The notes: a model not told the origin generated them from the sequence alone. A stretch of 64,000 nt of DNA from JAKZVK01 sp965248255 (GCA_965248255.1 CBDFIW010000004.1:1178001-1242000), one strand, 5' to 3'; numbered from the stretch's first letter, positions 26,085 through 36,157 are shown. Made by a program: numbers and translations.

Positions 26085-26981
26085 TCACTCCCGCCTGTGG
26101 ACCCGGTCAGCGGTAGGAAAGTCGTTCGGGACCTTCAGGGCGACCTTTCCGCCAGCGGCCCATGCGCTGCCACGCTGGAGGGAGGTAATGAAGCCGACGC
26201 AGCTCATTGCTACGGCGTCATGCCCGAGGGTGGTGTGGAAGACCCGTCCTTCGCCGTAGCGGATGACCATCAACATCGGCTCGTGTTCGCCGGTGCCGCG
26301 GGTGGCGGGATCGGAGTAGGCCGTCGCCAGAACTGTCATGTTCTCAGCCGGCCCGCGCAGACGGTCGTAGAGTTCGTCCTCGGCGTGCATCCACTTGTGG
26401 GGAAGGCCGGCCGTAATGGGATGGCCCCGGCCGCGAAGCACGATCTGGAAGGCGTGGCGCGTGCCGTGGCCGCCGCCGCGGCCGGCCGCATGGTCGAGAA
26501 CGAGCCGGCCGCCCCGGAAGCGCGCGTAAGGCCCCCAGCGCTCATCGCGGCCGCCCCAACCGCCCAGCGCGATCATGCGGTTGTAGGCTTTCCATTCGGG
26601 GAAGGCGTTGTTCGCCGCGTGGACCGAGACGTAACCTCCGCCGCCGCTGACGTATTTCTCAAAAGCCGCCTTCGTGGCCTCAGCCCAAGGCCCGCCATTG
26701 TAGTTCGAGACCACCACGTCGTAGGCGGCGAAGTCGGGCTTGAAGCCGCTCAGGTCGGAATCCGCTGCCGGCGATGTTGCCACGTCCACCGTGAAGAGTC
26801 CGCTGGACTCGAGGGCGCTCCTCAACAGCGGCGTGGTTTCCCGCCAGGCGTGGTTGTTTTGACCATCGATGATAAGGGCCTTGTATTTCGGCGCGGCTGC
26901 GAGCGACAACGGAAAACACAGACCGAGGGAGAGGATTGTGAGGTAGCGTTTCAGGCTCATCGCACTGGCTGCGATGCGCAT
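26085..26981 (-). CDS. ThuA-domain exported protein
   Basis: About 298 aa. The ATG at 26981 overlaps the upstream stop as TGATG, so translation is coupled; ATG 26960 is the alternative and gives a compact signal peptide (MSLKRYLTILSLGLCFPLSL). A ThuA (GATase-like) fold follows: KYKALIIDGQNNHAWRETTP, YDVVVSNYNGGPWAEATKAA, VSGGGGYVSVHAANNAFPEW, LTVLATAYSDPA-type and RYGEGRVFHTTLGHD. ThuA proteins occur with sugar dehydrogenases and trehalose use; the exact reaction is not established. Confidence 0.83.
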   Translation of the reverse strand: MRIAASAMSLKRYLTILSLGLCFPLSLAAAPKYKALIIDGQNNHAWRETTPLLRSALESSGLFTVDVATSPAADSDLSGFKPDFAAYDVVVSNYNGGPWAEATKAAFEKYVSGGGGYVSVHAANNAFPEWKAYNRMIALGGWGGRDERWGPYARFRGGRLVLDHAAGRGGGHGTRHAFQIVLRGRGHPITAGLPHKWMHAEDELYDRLRGPAENMTVLATAYSDPATRGTGEHEPMLMVIRYGEGRVFHTTLGHDAVAMSCVGFITSLQRGSAWAAGGKVALKVPNDFPTADRVHRRE

Positions 26982-27883
26982 CAAACACCTGACGACGTGC
27001 TCAAAATCGTCCCCTTGTCGGACCCGGGAATTAGCCTCACCAGGTTGTTGCTGTCGATCGTCGAGCACCAGTAGCGCTCGATGTGCTCGACCACCATCTC
27101 GGTGCCGCGCTCGTGGCTGACGTAGGGGAAGTCGCGGGGGTCATACATCGCGTCGGTGAGATCGCGGGCCAGGACGACGTTCTTGCTGAGCTTCGTCAAC
27201 TGCCGGATACCGAAGGGCCGGCCCAGCACGCACATGTTGGCGTGGACGCCCATCATCACAACGTTCTTGATCCCCAGCTCCTCGAACAGGTTGTAGATCT
27301 CTTGGCCGTTGTCGCTGACACCGTCGTATTCGGCGATCTCGATCGCCGCGTGCTGGCGCTTCCACGCCCGGTAGGACTTGGGGTCGTCGGAGTCGTCGCA
27401 GCCGCCGTCGGAGTCGTCGATCGGCAAGCGCACTTCTCTTTTGGGTTCGAGGTAACACCAACGCTGAATCTTCACCGGCGGCTCGCTGTAAGGAGTTTCG
27501 ATCATGCGGCGGCGCTGGGGTGTGCCGTCGTAGAAGTCCATGGTGTTGCTGGGCGCATGGATGATCTGCACGCCGAGCGCGCGGGCCGCCTTGACAACCT
27601 TGTTCAAGCGCGGCGCAAACTCGTTCACGCGGCGTCCGGCCGAGAGGCACCAGGTGTCGTCCCACATGTCGCAGATGATAATGGCGGTTTCGGAGACCTT
27701 CCACGGAGCTTCCGTCTGCTCGATGCGCAACTCAGCGCCGGTTTCAATGCGGCGGCGCGTGTGGAGAGGGAGTTGGCCCTTGCGCGTAGGCCGGTACGGT
27801 AGCCGCGCCCGGTCTTGTCCTCGGAGGAGGGGACTGAAGGCAAGGCCTGAAAGTGTCAATAGCGCGCGGCGTCGATTGAGCAT
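26981..27883 (-). CDS. Isochorismatase-family cysteine hydrolase, exported
   Basis: 300 aa from ATG 27883; upstream in-frame codons look non-coding. Tat-like start MLNRRRALLTLSGLAFSPLL. Family marks: TAIIICDMWDD (catalytic Asp), VIHAPSNTMDFYDG-type region, and GIKNVVMMGVHANMCVLGRP (nucleophile Cys). A large insertion rich in Asp (DDSDGGCDDSDDPKSY, about residues 150-165) separates the halves. It forms a two-gene operon with the ThuA protein. Hydrolysis of an amide or vinyl-ether substrate is expected; substrate unknown. Confidence 0.82.
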   Translation of the reverse strand: MLNRRRALLTLSGLAFSPLLRGQDRARLPYRPTRKGQLPLHTRRRIETGAELRIEQTEAPWKVSETAIIICDMWDDTWCLSAGRRVNEFAPRLNKVVKAARALGVQIIHAPSNTMDFYDGTPQRRRMIETPYSEPPVKIQRWCYLEPKREVRLPIDDSDGGCDDSDDPKSYRAWKRQHAAIEIAEYDGVSDNGQEIYNLFEELGIKNVVMMGVHANMCVLGRPFGIRQLTKLSKNVVLARDLTDAMYDPRDFPYVSHERGTEMVVEHIERYWCSTIDSNNLVRLIPGSDKGTILSTSSGV

Positions 27884-28133
27884 GGAATAGCGTCCCTGGT
27901 CGTCCGTATTGTATCGGATGCCAAGTCGTGACCGGGGCGCGGCGCACGCCCGTGGCGTGCCGAGCCGTGCTCGGCTCCTGTGCCGCACCCACCGAGCCCA
28001 TCTCCAGATCCGCACACGGCCGCCTCCGCGGCCGCCGCGAAGCAGCCTTAGGATGATCAGCCGTCTCCCCGCATCTGTCCACCAACCGAACGTGTGAAAT
28101 AATCACGGGACCACGTTTGTAGGTCCGACGCAA

Positions 28134-29210
28134 ATGAAAATCCAAAGTTACACAACGCATGTCGTTACCCTGCCACCCGACGTCGGCGCGCTCGACCAGG
28201 CGCCGCCGGCCATCCGAGGCGACTTCGTCACGTTGCAACTCCAAACCGACGACGGCGTCGAGGGCATCGGGTACTCGGGCTTCGCCAGCCCTTTGATGAC
28301 GAAGGCCCTGAAAGAAGCCGTCGACGCTCTCGCCGAACAGACCCTCGGCGACGACCCCATGCGCGTGGAAGCGATCGCATCGAAGCTGCTTGAACTCGGT
28401 GGACGCGGCGCGCCGTCCGGATTGGTGACGCGCGCCATCGCCGCGATTGACATTGCGCTGTGGGATCTCAAAGGCAAGGTGCTCGGCCAACCTGTTTACA
28501 AGCTCCTTGGCGGGTTTCGCGACCGCGTCCCTACCTACGCCAGCGGCTACCTTTGGCGGCACTTCGACGCCGCGGCCCTCGCGAAGAAAGGCGCCGAGCT
28601 GGTCGTCGAGGGCTTTCGCGCCATGAAGTTCCGCATGGGCGCCGAGCCGGCCAACGCAAGAGAGATCGAGCGCATGGAAGCGCTGCGTGAGGCCGTGGGC
28701 GACGACATCGACGTGATGGTTGACATCAACCAGGGCTGGGACGTCAACCGCTCGATCGCCATGGGACGCGCAATGGAGAAGTGCGCCCTGTTCTGGCTCG
28801 AGGATCCCACCAACTACGAGGACTTCGACGGGTTGGCCCGCATCGCCGATGCGCTCGATACACCGATCGCGGCCGGCGAGTACCTGTGGGGCGTCGCGCC
28901 GTTCCGCTCGTTCCTCGAACGGCGGTCGGTCGACATCGTCATGGTCGACATCATGCGTGTCGGCGGCCTGACGCAATGGATGAAGGTCGCGCACATGGCC
29001 GAGGCTTGGAACTTGCCGGTGGTCAGCCACCTGGCGCCGGAGATTCTGGTGCACGCGGTCGCTGCCGTTCCCAACGGCCTGACCGTTGAGCACATGCCGT
29101 GGTCCCTGCACCTGTCCAAGGAAGAGCTGACGATGGAGGACGGGCAGTTGGTCCTGCCGGAGAAGCCGGGCCTGGGCCTCACGTTGGATGAGGGCCGGTT
29201 CTCGGACTAG
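28134..29210 (+). CDS. Enolase-superfamily (mandelate racemase/MLE) enzyme
   Basis: 358 aa, no signal peptide, so cytoplasmic. N-terminal capping domain (MKIQSYTTHVVTLPPDVG), then barrel motifs: GFRAMKFRMG (catalytic Lys), VMVDINQGWDVN (metal Asp), FWLEDPTNYED (metal Glu), PIAAGEYLWG (metal Glu) and PVVSHLAPEI (catalytic His). The Lys-His pair suits an acid-sugar dehydratase or racemase of the mandelate racemase group. It is transcribed divergently from the isochorismatase-ThuA operon across a 250-bp gap. Confidence 0.87.
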   Translation: MKIQSYTTHVVTLPPDVGALDQAPPAIRGDFVTLQLQTDDGVEGIGYSGFASPLMTKALKEAVDALAEQTLGDDPMRVEAIASKLLELGGRGAPSGLVTRAIAAIDIALWDLKGKVLGQPVYKLLGGFRDRVPTYASGYLWRHFDAAALAKKGAELVVEGFRAMKFRMGAEPANAREIERMEALREAVGDDIDVMVDINQGWDVNRSIAMGRAMEKCALFWLEDPTNYEDFDGLARIADALDTPIAAGEYLWGVAPFRSFLERRSVDIVMVDIMRVGGLTQWMKVAHMAEAWNLPVVSHLAPEILVHAVAAVPNGLTVEHMPWSLHLSKEELTMEDGQLVLPEKPGLGLTLDEGRFSD

Positions 29211-29416
29211 GGCGCATGGGGGGGGTGTATCGTCGCATGGTGACATCTGTTGGCCATCGGTGTTGGCGCCGTGATGTGCATGGGTTGGTGTAGGCACAGT
29301 TCTCCCCTCTTGAAAGGTTGTTAGATCGCCATCTACAAGTTCAGCGCCCCGCTCCAGGGCCGTTCCATCAATAGCCCGGCGCGTGAGTCTCTTATTGACT
29401 CCCGCATAATATAGAG

Positions 29417-29908
29417 TCAGTCAAAACAAAGAGAAGACTGTTTCCAGAAGGCCGTGATCAAACGCGGTTTGCGGTACATGCGGCGGAGTGCCTTGCGGGC
29501 CCGCTCGTTCAGCTCGCCGTAGTCTTTCGGACAGACGTTCGGCAACTCGTGCTGCTTCCAGTAAGCCCAGATGTATTCCACCGGATTCAACTCCGGCGCA
29601 TAGGGTGGCAAGTACTCGGTTGCGATGTGGCCTTCGGAGAGTTCGATGAACTCTTGCACCAGGCGGCTACGGTGCGCCGGCAGCCGATCCCAGACGATCA
29701 GCAGCGGGCGATCGATATGACGTACCAACGCCTTGAGAAAGTCGGTCACTTGCTCTTTGCCGATCGCACCGGGATAGAGCCGGAAGTAGAAGTTACGCAG
29801 CGTCAGCCCCGCCGAGACGGAAAGCTTCTCCCAGTTGAAGTTAAACTGCAGCACCGGTGTTTGGCCACGTGGCGCCCAGGTGCGGCAGCGATGCGGCTTC
29901 TGACTCAA
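29417..29908 (-). CDS. IS630 transposase orfB, copy 5
   Basis: DDE half, same protein as the other copies. Confidence 0.88.
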   Translation of the reverse strand: MSQKPHRCRTWAPRGQTPVLQFNFNWEKLSVSAGLTLRNFYFRLYPGAIGKEQVTDFLKALVRHIDRPLLIVWDRLPAHRSRLVQEFIELSEGHIATEYLPPYAPELNPVEYIWAYWKQHELPNVCPKDYGELNERARKALRRMYRKPRLITAFWKQSSLCFD

Positions 29909-30432
29909 TCCGCTTTCGTCGATGAAGACGAGCGTACGGCCTTCGTTTTGGGCTTTTTTTTAATGCGCTTCCAGGTCTTGCGCTTCCAGGTGCGGATCCG
30001 CTCTTCGTTGCGCTCGCGCGCCTTTCCGGCCGGGCGTTGCGGGCTCCAGTCGAGCGCTCGCAGGATCTTCCAGGCGTGGCCTGCGTGGTATGCGACCCCG
30101 AACTCGTCTCCGGTCAGCCGAGCCACCCGCGGACAGCTCCACAGGGGCGTTGGGAAGCCGTGGGCTTCCGGGCCTTCCAGCAGCAGCGACGTCAGGCGTT
30201 CGCGTTGTGCGGCATCGAGGAGCGGCTTGCGTCCGGCGCGCCCGGCCTGGCGGAGTCCGGCCGCACCCTGCTCGCGGTATTGCCGCCGCCACTCACTGAC
30301 GGTTTGGCGAGCGACGTTCAGCCGTCTCGCCGTCTCGGACTGATTGTGGCCTTGGTGGAGCAGCCGCATCGCTTCGAAACGGCGCTTCTCCAGCGCCTTG
30401 AAATCCCGCTTCACACCTTTGGGGTTGCCCAT
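29905..30432 (-). CDS. IS630 transposase orfA, copy 5
   Basis: HTH half, ATG at 30432, GVKRDF variant, A8 run intact. Confidence 0.88.
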   Translation of the reverse strand: MGNPKGVKRDFKALEKRRFEAMRLLHQGHNQSETARRLNVARQTVSEWRRQYREQGAAGLRQAGRAGRKPLLDAAQRERLTSLLLEGPEAHGFPTPLWSCPRVARLTGDEFGVAYHAGHAWKILRALDWSPQRPAGKARERNEERIRTWKRKTWKRIKKKPKTKAVRSSSSTKAD

Positions 30433-31433
30433 ACATATATAGATGCTCCACACTGTCAAAAAGTGTCATAATAATTTGCGGGATTCAATAATAGGGTCAT
30501 CCCTCCTACGTGTTTGAGCCCGACAAGGGCGGCGCTGCGGCTCGACGGCGAACCTAGAACCACAGGAATGGGTCCGGCCGAAGCCTTGGCGTTTTCGAAC
30601 GAATCCATTGCCTCATCGAACTGGGACTTCTGCTCGTAGGCCCACCCCTTCACGGGGTCCGCCAAATAGAAATCGGAATCTAGTTCCAGCGCCTCGCTAG
30701 CCTGATCGATGGCCTCATCAAAGCGACGCCCCATATGCAAGGCCCAGCCGAGACATGTCGTGTGGAACGCCGACAGAGGATCCAGATCCCGCGCCTGTCG
30801 TAATTGATCGATGGACTCTTCCGCTCGTCCCAAGGGAAACAGAAGCACGATGCCGTACGATGCATGGGTAATCGCGTCGGCCGGGTTGAGTTCGATAGCC
30901 CGTCGGAATCCCTGCTCCGCCCCAGGCCAATCTTCCCATGTGTGCCCCAGGACGCCTGCCAGCACGCGATGCGCCGCGCCAAACGTGGCATCGATCTCAA
31001 CCGCCTTGGTCGCAGCGACCTTTGCTTTCTGCATGGCCTCTCCAGGCGGCAAGGCGCCCCACCAGCCCAGCAAGCGGTAGCAATCAGAAGTTCCGACGTA
31101 GGCGGGAGCAAAATTCGGGTCTTTGGTCACCGCTTGTTCGAAGTTTTGAATGGCCCTACTCATGTCCTCCTTGGTCTGCTTATGCCACCGGTGGAGACCC
31201 TTGAGGTACAAGTCATAGGCTTCGAGATTATCCGTATGCTTGCTCACCAACGACCGCTCCGCCCGGCCGATCAAGCGGATGCTCAAAGCCCTAGCGATCG
31301 ATTGAGCGATCTCCTCTTGGATCGCGAAGACGTCCTGTAGCTTTCGGTCGTAGCGTTGGGACCAGACATGGTATCCGCTGGGCGTGTTAATGAGTTGAGC
31401 CGTGATCCCTATTGACTCCCGCATAATATAGAG

Positions 31434-31925
31434 TCAGTCAAAACAAAGAGAAGACTGTTTCCAGAAGGCCGTGATCAAACGCGGTTTGCGGTACATGCGG
31501 CGGAGTGCCTTGCGGGCCCGCTCGTTCAGCTCGCCGTAGTCTTTCGGACAGACGTTCGGCAACTCGTGCTGCTTCCAGTAAGCCCAGATGTATTCCACCG
31601 GATTCAACTCCGGCGCATAGGGTGGCAAGTACTCGGTTGCGATGTGGCCTTCGGAGAGTTCGATGAACTCTTGCACCAGGCGGCTACGGTGCGCCGGCAG
31701 CCGATCCCAGACGATCAGCAGCGGGCGATCGATATGACGTACCAACGCCTTGAGAAAGTCGGTCACTTGCTCTTTGCCGATCGCACCGGGATAGAGCCGG
31801 AAGTAGAAGTTACGCAGCGTCAGCCCCGCCGAGACGGAAAGCTTCTCCCAGTTGAAGTTAAACTGCAGCACCGGTGTTTGGCCACGTGGCGCCCAGGTGC
31901 GGCAGCGATGCGGCTTCTGACTCAA
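31434..31925 (-). CDS. IS630 transposase orfB, copy 6
   Basis: DDE half, same protein as the other copies. Confidence 0.88.
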   Translation of the reverse strand: MSQKPHRCRTWAPRGQTPVLQFNFNWEKLSVSAGLTLRNFYFRLYPGAIGKEQVTDFLKALVRHIDRPLLIVWDRLPAHRSRLVQEFIELSEGHIATEYLPPYAPELNPVEYIWAYWKQHELPNVCPKDYGELNERARKALRRMYRKPRLITAFWKQSSLCFD

Positions 31926-32449
31926 TCCGCTTTCGTCGATGAAGACGAGCGTACGGCCTTCGTTTTGGGCTTTTTTTTAATGCGCTTCCAGGTCTTGCGC
32001 TTCCAGGTGCGGATCCGCTCTTCGTTGCGCTCGCGCGCCTTTCCGGCCGGGCGTTGCGGGCTCCAGTCGAGCGCTCGCAGGATCTTCCAGGCGTGGCCTG
32101 CGTGGTATGCGACCCCGAACTCGTCTCCGGTCAGCCGAGCCACCCGCGGACAGCTCCACAGGGGCGTTGGGAAGCCGTGGGCTTCCGGGCCTTCCAGCAG
32201 CAGCGACGTCAGGCGTTCGCGTTGTGCGGCATCGAGGAGCGGCTTGCGTCCGGCGCGCCCGGCCTGGCGGAGTCCGGCCGCACCCTGCTCGCGGTATTGC
32301 CGCCGCCACTCACTGACGGTTTGGCGAGCGACGTTCAGCCGTCTCGCCGTCTCGGACTGATTGTGGCCTTGGTGGAGCAGCCGCATCGCTTCGAAACGGC
32401 GCTTCTCCAGCGCCTTGAAATCCCGCTTCACACCTTTGGGGTTGCCCAT
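31922..32449 (-). CDS. IS630 transposase orfA, copy 6
   Basis: HTH half, ATG at 32449, A8 run intact, GVKRDF variant. Confidence 0.88.
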   Translation of the reverse strand: MGNPKGVKRDFKALEKRRFEAMRLLHQGHNQSETARRLNVARQTVSEWRRQYREQGAAGLRQAGRAGRKPLLDAAQRERLTSLLLEGPEAHGFPTPLWSCPRVARLTGDEFGVAYHAGHAWKILRALDWSPQRPAGKARERNEERIRTWKRKTWKRIKKKPKTKAVRSSSSTKAD

Positions 32450-33493
32450 ACATATATAGATGCTCCACACTGTCAAAAAGTGTCATAATAATTTGCGGGA
32501 TTCAATAGTTGGTCGCCGGCTTTGCGAACCGACCCTTCGACGACGGTCCTCACGTTGAGCTCTTCACCAATCTTGCGGATGTCGCGATGCTGCCCCTTGA
32601 ACGCGAATGCCGAGGTTCGCGCGACGACGCGCAATCCATCCACCTGCGTCAATGCGTTGATCAATTCCTCCGTGATTCCGTCGCAGAAGTATTCCTGCTC
32701 GTCCTCCGAACTGAAGTTCTCGAACGGCAGCACCGCGATGGCCTTCTCCTCAGGCCCGGAGGCCCGCCACGCCCGAGCGACCTTGACGGCAGCTTCGGTC
32801 GGTAGCGGCCCCTGCGGTTGGGCAGCCGACAAGACAGAGGAGCCCGAAGCTGTCGCGGCCGGCAACGAACTCGACTGCTTCTCTACCGGCTTCTCTACCG
32901 GCGCGATGAAGCGATAGCCCCGTCGCGGTACTGTCTCCACGAAGCGAGGGTTTTCCGCCGAGTCGCCCAGCGCTTCCCGCAACTTGCCCACCGCGGTATT
33001 CAGGCTTCCGTCGAAGTCGACGAACGTGTCCGACGACCAAAGCCGCTGGCGCAACGCCTCCCTGATAATCAACTCCCCTGGATGCTCCAGCAGGGCGGAG
33101 AGCATCTGGAACGGCTTTTCCTGCAGCCTGATCCTGACGCCCTTCTTGCGCAGTTCACCGGCGTGCAAGTCAACCTCGAACGACCCGAACCGGGCGACCC
33201 GCGTTGCCGGATGAGTGTCACTCATGGAGAAGCTCAGCCTTGAATTCTAGCACCGAGCGGGCGTTTGCCACCTAGGGCCACTCCATCGCTTGAGATGTTC
33301 GCGTAAGTCTTTCTATTTCTGCCGAGTAACCCGTGAGACACGGGTGACTCGCAGATAGGCTGCTGTCTATGGACCGTGCGGCGTTTCGATGCGATTCTCT
33401 CCATGACCGGTAACGATGAAGCCCATTAAAAACATCGAGTCAGTCACTTCATCCGAACCGCCAATCCAAATCTCAGACAACAAGGAAAAGACA

Positions 33494-34009
33494 ATGACCC
33501 ATTACAGAACGAACACACGCAAGTCCACCATCGCCCATTGGGGGCTGACCGCCGCTCTCGCTTTGACGCTCGCAGGCTCTCTGCCGCTGGGCGCCGTCCA
33601 CGTAAACGCCAGTACTGGCATGACGCTCGCCGGAGCGCCGCTCGCCATCCACGGCTACGACGCCGTGGCCTACTTCGACGACGGGGCAGCTCGCATTGGC
33701 AAGGCAGCTCATACCGCAACCCACGGCAACGCGGCATACCGTTTCGTCAGCGAAGCCAACAAGAAGAAGTTTGAAAGCAATCCAGCACGGTACGCCCCAC
33801 AGTACGGCGGGTACTGCGCGTTTGGCGTCGCTGTCGGCGCGAAGTTCGATGGTGACCCTACCCTGTTCCGGATTGTGGACGACAAGCTGTACCTCAACCT
33901 GAATCCGGACATTCAAGCCACTTGGCAGAAAGACATCGCGGGTAACATCGTCAAGGCCGATGGGAACTGGACGCAGATCCGAGACAAAGCGCCCTCGGAG
34001 CTGAAGTAA
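33494..34009 (+). CDS. YHS-domain exported protein
   Basis: 171 aa from the ATG at 33494, preceded by AAGGAAA; the frame is open further upstream. The signal peptide (TAALALTLAGSLPLGAVHVN) is followed by a YHS domain: APLAIHGYDAVAYFDDGAAR, YRFVSEANKKKFESNPARYA, PQYGGYCAFGVAVG. The conserved block ends in GYCA. YHS proteins bind metal or are linked to metal and redox stress; no specific partner is apparent. First of five same-strand genes with separate ribosome sites. Confidence 0.87.
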   Translation: MTHYRTNTRKSTIAHWGLTAALALTLAGSLPLGAVHVNASTGMTLAGAPLAIHGYDAVAYFDDGAARIGKAAHTATHGNAAYRFVSEANKKKFESNPARYAPQYGGYCAFGVAVGAKFDGDPTLFRIVDDKLYLNLNPDIQATWQKDIAGNIVKADGNWTQIRDKAPSELK

Positions 34010-34073
34010 GAGGGTCGCACATGATAGCGTTGCCCCCTAACGCAAAACCATAGCAACTCGAAGGGAGAACAAA

Positions 34074-34445
34074 ATGACGCATTCGAAAACAGCAAGCCAG
34101 ATCTTCGGGGCGGCCTTTATCGCGGCCGGAATCCTAGGATTCATCCCCAACCCGATCGTGTCTCCCGATGGCATCTTCGCGGTGGGCACGATGCACAATC
34201 TTCTCCACATCCTGGTCGGGGTCGGCTTCTTGGCCGGCGCGGCTATGGGAGCGCCGCTTCGCACGATCCAGGTGCTCGCGGCGGTGGGCGTGGTGCTAGC
34301 GATTCTCGGCTTCTTGACCACTGGAGACATGTTGCTCGGCATCGTCCACATTAATCACGCCGACCGTTGGCTGCACGCGGGACTGGCAGCGGCGATTGTC
34401 GCCTTGTGGGCTGGGTTGTCCCGGTTGGAGCGCCAGGCGGCCTGA
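34074..34445 (+). CDS. DUF4383 membrane protein
   Basis: 123 aa with four hydrophobic helices: FGAAFIAAGILGFIPNPIVS, MHNLLHILVGVGFLAGAAMG, VLAAVGVVLAILGFLTTGDM, HAGLAAAIVALWAGL. The HNLLHILVG block and the NHADRWLH loop are DUF4383 hallmarks. GAAGGGAG precedes the ATG. Located in the cytoplasmic membrane; function unknown. Confidence 0.83.
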   Translation: MTHSKTASQIFGAAFIAAGILGFIPNPIVSPDGIFAVGTMHNLLHILVGVGFLAGAAMGAPLRTIQVLAAVGVVLAILGFLTTGDMLLGIVHINHADRWLHAGLAAAIVALWAGLSRLERQAA

Positions 34446-34596
34446 CCATCGGCGCTCCCGCTTCGATCACTACCGAATTGTTCGGTATACCAGCAGCCAG
34501 CTCTTAAAGAGAAACAGTCATGAGTCTGCCAAAACAAGATGGCAAATGGCTGATCGTCAACAAAATGAATACGACACTAAGAAAGGAGTGAGACCC

Positions 34597-34971
34597 ATGA
34601 GTAATACACCTACAAACGTAAGCGAGTACGACCTGATCGCTAAGACCGTCCAGCACTACATCGATGGCGGCAGATCCGGCAAAGGCGACGACATGAAGCC
34701 CGCCTTCCACGAGGACGCGACGATCTTCGGTTATGCCGGTGCCGACTTGTTCGCCGGCCCTATCCAGCGGCTTTTTGACTGGGTTGACGAGAACGATCCA
34801 GCGACGGGGCTCCAAGCACGGATCGCCAGCATCGACCTCATTAACACGGTCGCCACCGTGCGGCTTGAACTCGACAACTGGACCGGCAGCCGGTACACCG
34901 ACTTGTTCACGTTGCTCAAAGTCGACGGGGAGTGGAAGATCATGAACAAGGTCTTCCATCTGCACGCCTAA
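34597..34971 (+). CDS. NTF2-like/SnoaL family protein (putative lumazine-binding)
   Basis: 124 aa; the ATG at 34597 follows AAAGGAGTGAG, a strong ribosome site, so the longer upstream frame is rejected. Features: TVQHYIDGGRSGKGDDMKPA, FHEDATIFGYAGADLFAGPI, VRLELDNWTGSRYTDLFTLL, KVDGEWKIMNKVFHLH. This is the cone-shaped NTF2 fold labelled putative lumazine-binding. The SDR gene follows after about 100 bp. Confidence 0.82.
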   Translation: MSNTPTNVSEYDLIAKTVQHYIDGGRSGKGDDMKPAFHEDATIFGYAGADLFAGPIQRLFDWVDENDPATGLQARIASIDLINTVATVRLELDNWTGSRYTDLFTLLKVDGEWKIMNKVFHLHA

Positions 34972-35074
34972 CGGAGCAGCATGCACCTCTGGCGCCTCAG
35001 GCCGGGACAACAACTCGCGGCCGAGCGCCAGGGTGAACCCAGCACTACGACAACTGATCCTAAGGAGACTACCC

Positions 35075-35956
35075 ATGACCAAGACTATTCTCATCACCGG
35101 CGCATCGACAGGCTTTGGCCGCGATACCGCCGAAACGCTTGCCCGCGCGGGCCACACGGTGTTTGCCTCCATGCGCGATCCGGAAGCCAAGAACCGTGCC
35201 CATGCGGATGCACTCCGAGGCCAGAACATCGAAGTCCTCGAGTTAGATGTCACCGACTCCCAGTCCGTTGATCGCGCTGTCGCCGCCGTGGTGGCGAAAG
35301 CAGGCCGCATCGACGTTCTGATCAACAACGCCGGCGTTCTAACAGCCGGCGTGTCCGAAGCGTTCACTCCCGAGCAAGCGACCGCACTGTTCGACGTCAA
35401 CGTCATCGGCGTACATCGAGTGACCAGGGCGGTACTGCCACACCTCCGCCGCCAACATGACGGCCTGATCATCAACCTCAGCTCAGTCCTCGGTCGCGTG
35501 ACCTTCCCGTTCGTAGGGCTTTATGGTGCCAGCAAGTTCGCGGTCGAGGCTCTCACCGATACCTATCGCTACGAGGTATCGCAGCTTGGAATCGACGTGG
35601 TTCTTGTGCAACCCAGCGCCTATCCCACACAACTCTATGCCAACACGACGCAGCCGGCTGACACGGGCCGGGTCGAAGAATACGGTGCCGTGGGAGAGAT
35701 ACCTGGCGCCATATTTCAGAACCTCGCCAGCATGCTGTCGGGGCCTGACGCACCGGACAATCACGACATCGCCGAAGCGATCGCCAAGCTGATCGTCACG
35801 CCGAAGGGCGCTCGAGCGGCGCGGACGGTCGTGGGCGCTAGCTATGGTGCGGATGCTGTGAACGATGCGACGGAACCAGTGCAAGCGGGCACGGTCGAGG
35901 CACTCGGCCTGAGCCATCTTGCAGCGATACCGACGGGGCTCGCGAAGAGCGCGTGA
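35075..35956 (+). CDS. Short-chain dehydrogenase/reductase
   Basis: 293 aa from ATG 35075 (AAGGAG upstream). Classical SDR: ILITGASTGFGRDTAETLAR (cofactor loop), VLINNAGVLTAGVSEAF (NNAG), IINLSSVLGRVTF (catalytic Ser), YGASKFAVEALTDTYRYE (YxxxK). The Arg after the first beta strand region (ASMRDPEAKNR) suggests NADP(H). C-terminal extension GARAARTVVGASYGADAVND. Substrate not predictable. Confidence 0.88.
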   Translation: MTKTILITGASTGFGRDTAETLARAGHTVFASMRDPEAKNRAHADALRGQNIEVLELDVTDSQSVDRAVAAVVAKAGRIDVLINNAGVLTAGVSEAFTPEQATALFDVNVIGVHRVTRAVLPHLRRQHDGLIINLSSVLGRVTFPFVGLYGASKFAVEALTDTYRYEVSQLGIDVVLVQPSAYPTQLYANTTQPADTGRVEEYGAVGEIPGAIFQNLASMLSGPDAPDNHDIAEAIAKLIVTPKGARAARTVVGASYGADAVNDATEPVQAGTVEALGLSHLAAIPTGLAKSA

Positions 35957-36157
35957 GTACCTACGGCTCGCCCCTAGGAGATACCGTGCCGGCGACACGC
36001 GCCGGTCCGGTGACTCATCACAGCCGGGGGCAGCTCGGCCCTTGGCCAAAAACGGGGAGACGGCCAGGGCTGTGATCGCGATTGCGGATAACCTAGCCCG
36101 GTGTTGAGACGAATCATCCATTAAAGACCCGACACACGAACGTGGGAGAACGAAACG

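Larger units (their letters stand above)
29395..30488 (-). mobile_element. IS630-family element, copy 5
   Basis: 1094 bp, minus orientation, flanked by TA at 29393-29394 and 30489-30490. It sits at the 3' end of the broken regulator gene; no recognisable continuation of that gene is found on its left side. Confidence 0.93.
31412..32505 (-). mobile_element. IS630-family element, copy 6
   Basis: 1094 bp, minus orientation, flanked by TA at 31410-31411 and 32506-32507. It splits the winged-helix/TPR regulator gene. It is 921 bp from copy 5 in the same orientation, so recombination between them could delete the TPR part. Confidence 0.93.
30491..33225 (-). pseudogene. Winged-helix/TPR regulator (CadC/adenylate-cyclase-like), split by IS630
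   Basis: The first block (33225-32508) has an OmpR-type winged helix (FGSFEVDLHAGELRKKGVRI, LNTAVGKLREALGDSAENPR, FVETVPRRGYRF), a linker, and AIAVLPFENFSSEDEQEYFC opening the TolB/adenylate-cyclase-type domain. The second block (31409-30491) continues GITAQLINTPSGYHVWSQRY and has about six TPR motifs (FAPAYVGTSDCYRLLGWWGA and later). Excising copy 6 restores the frame exactly (RKAGDQL-GITAQLIN). The 3' end at copy 5 lacks a recognisable finish. Such proteins are abundant in Acidobacteria and probably integrate signals at promoters; the target is unknown. Confidence 0.83.

Noticed and set aside
27744..29297. 517-codon minus-strand frame opposite the enolase-superfamily gene
   Set aside because: No motif; the plus-strand gene has all catalytic residues. 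GC-rich antisense shadow.
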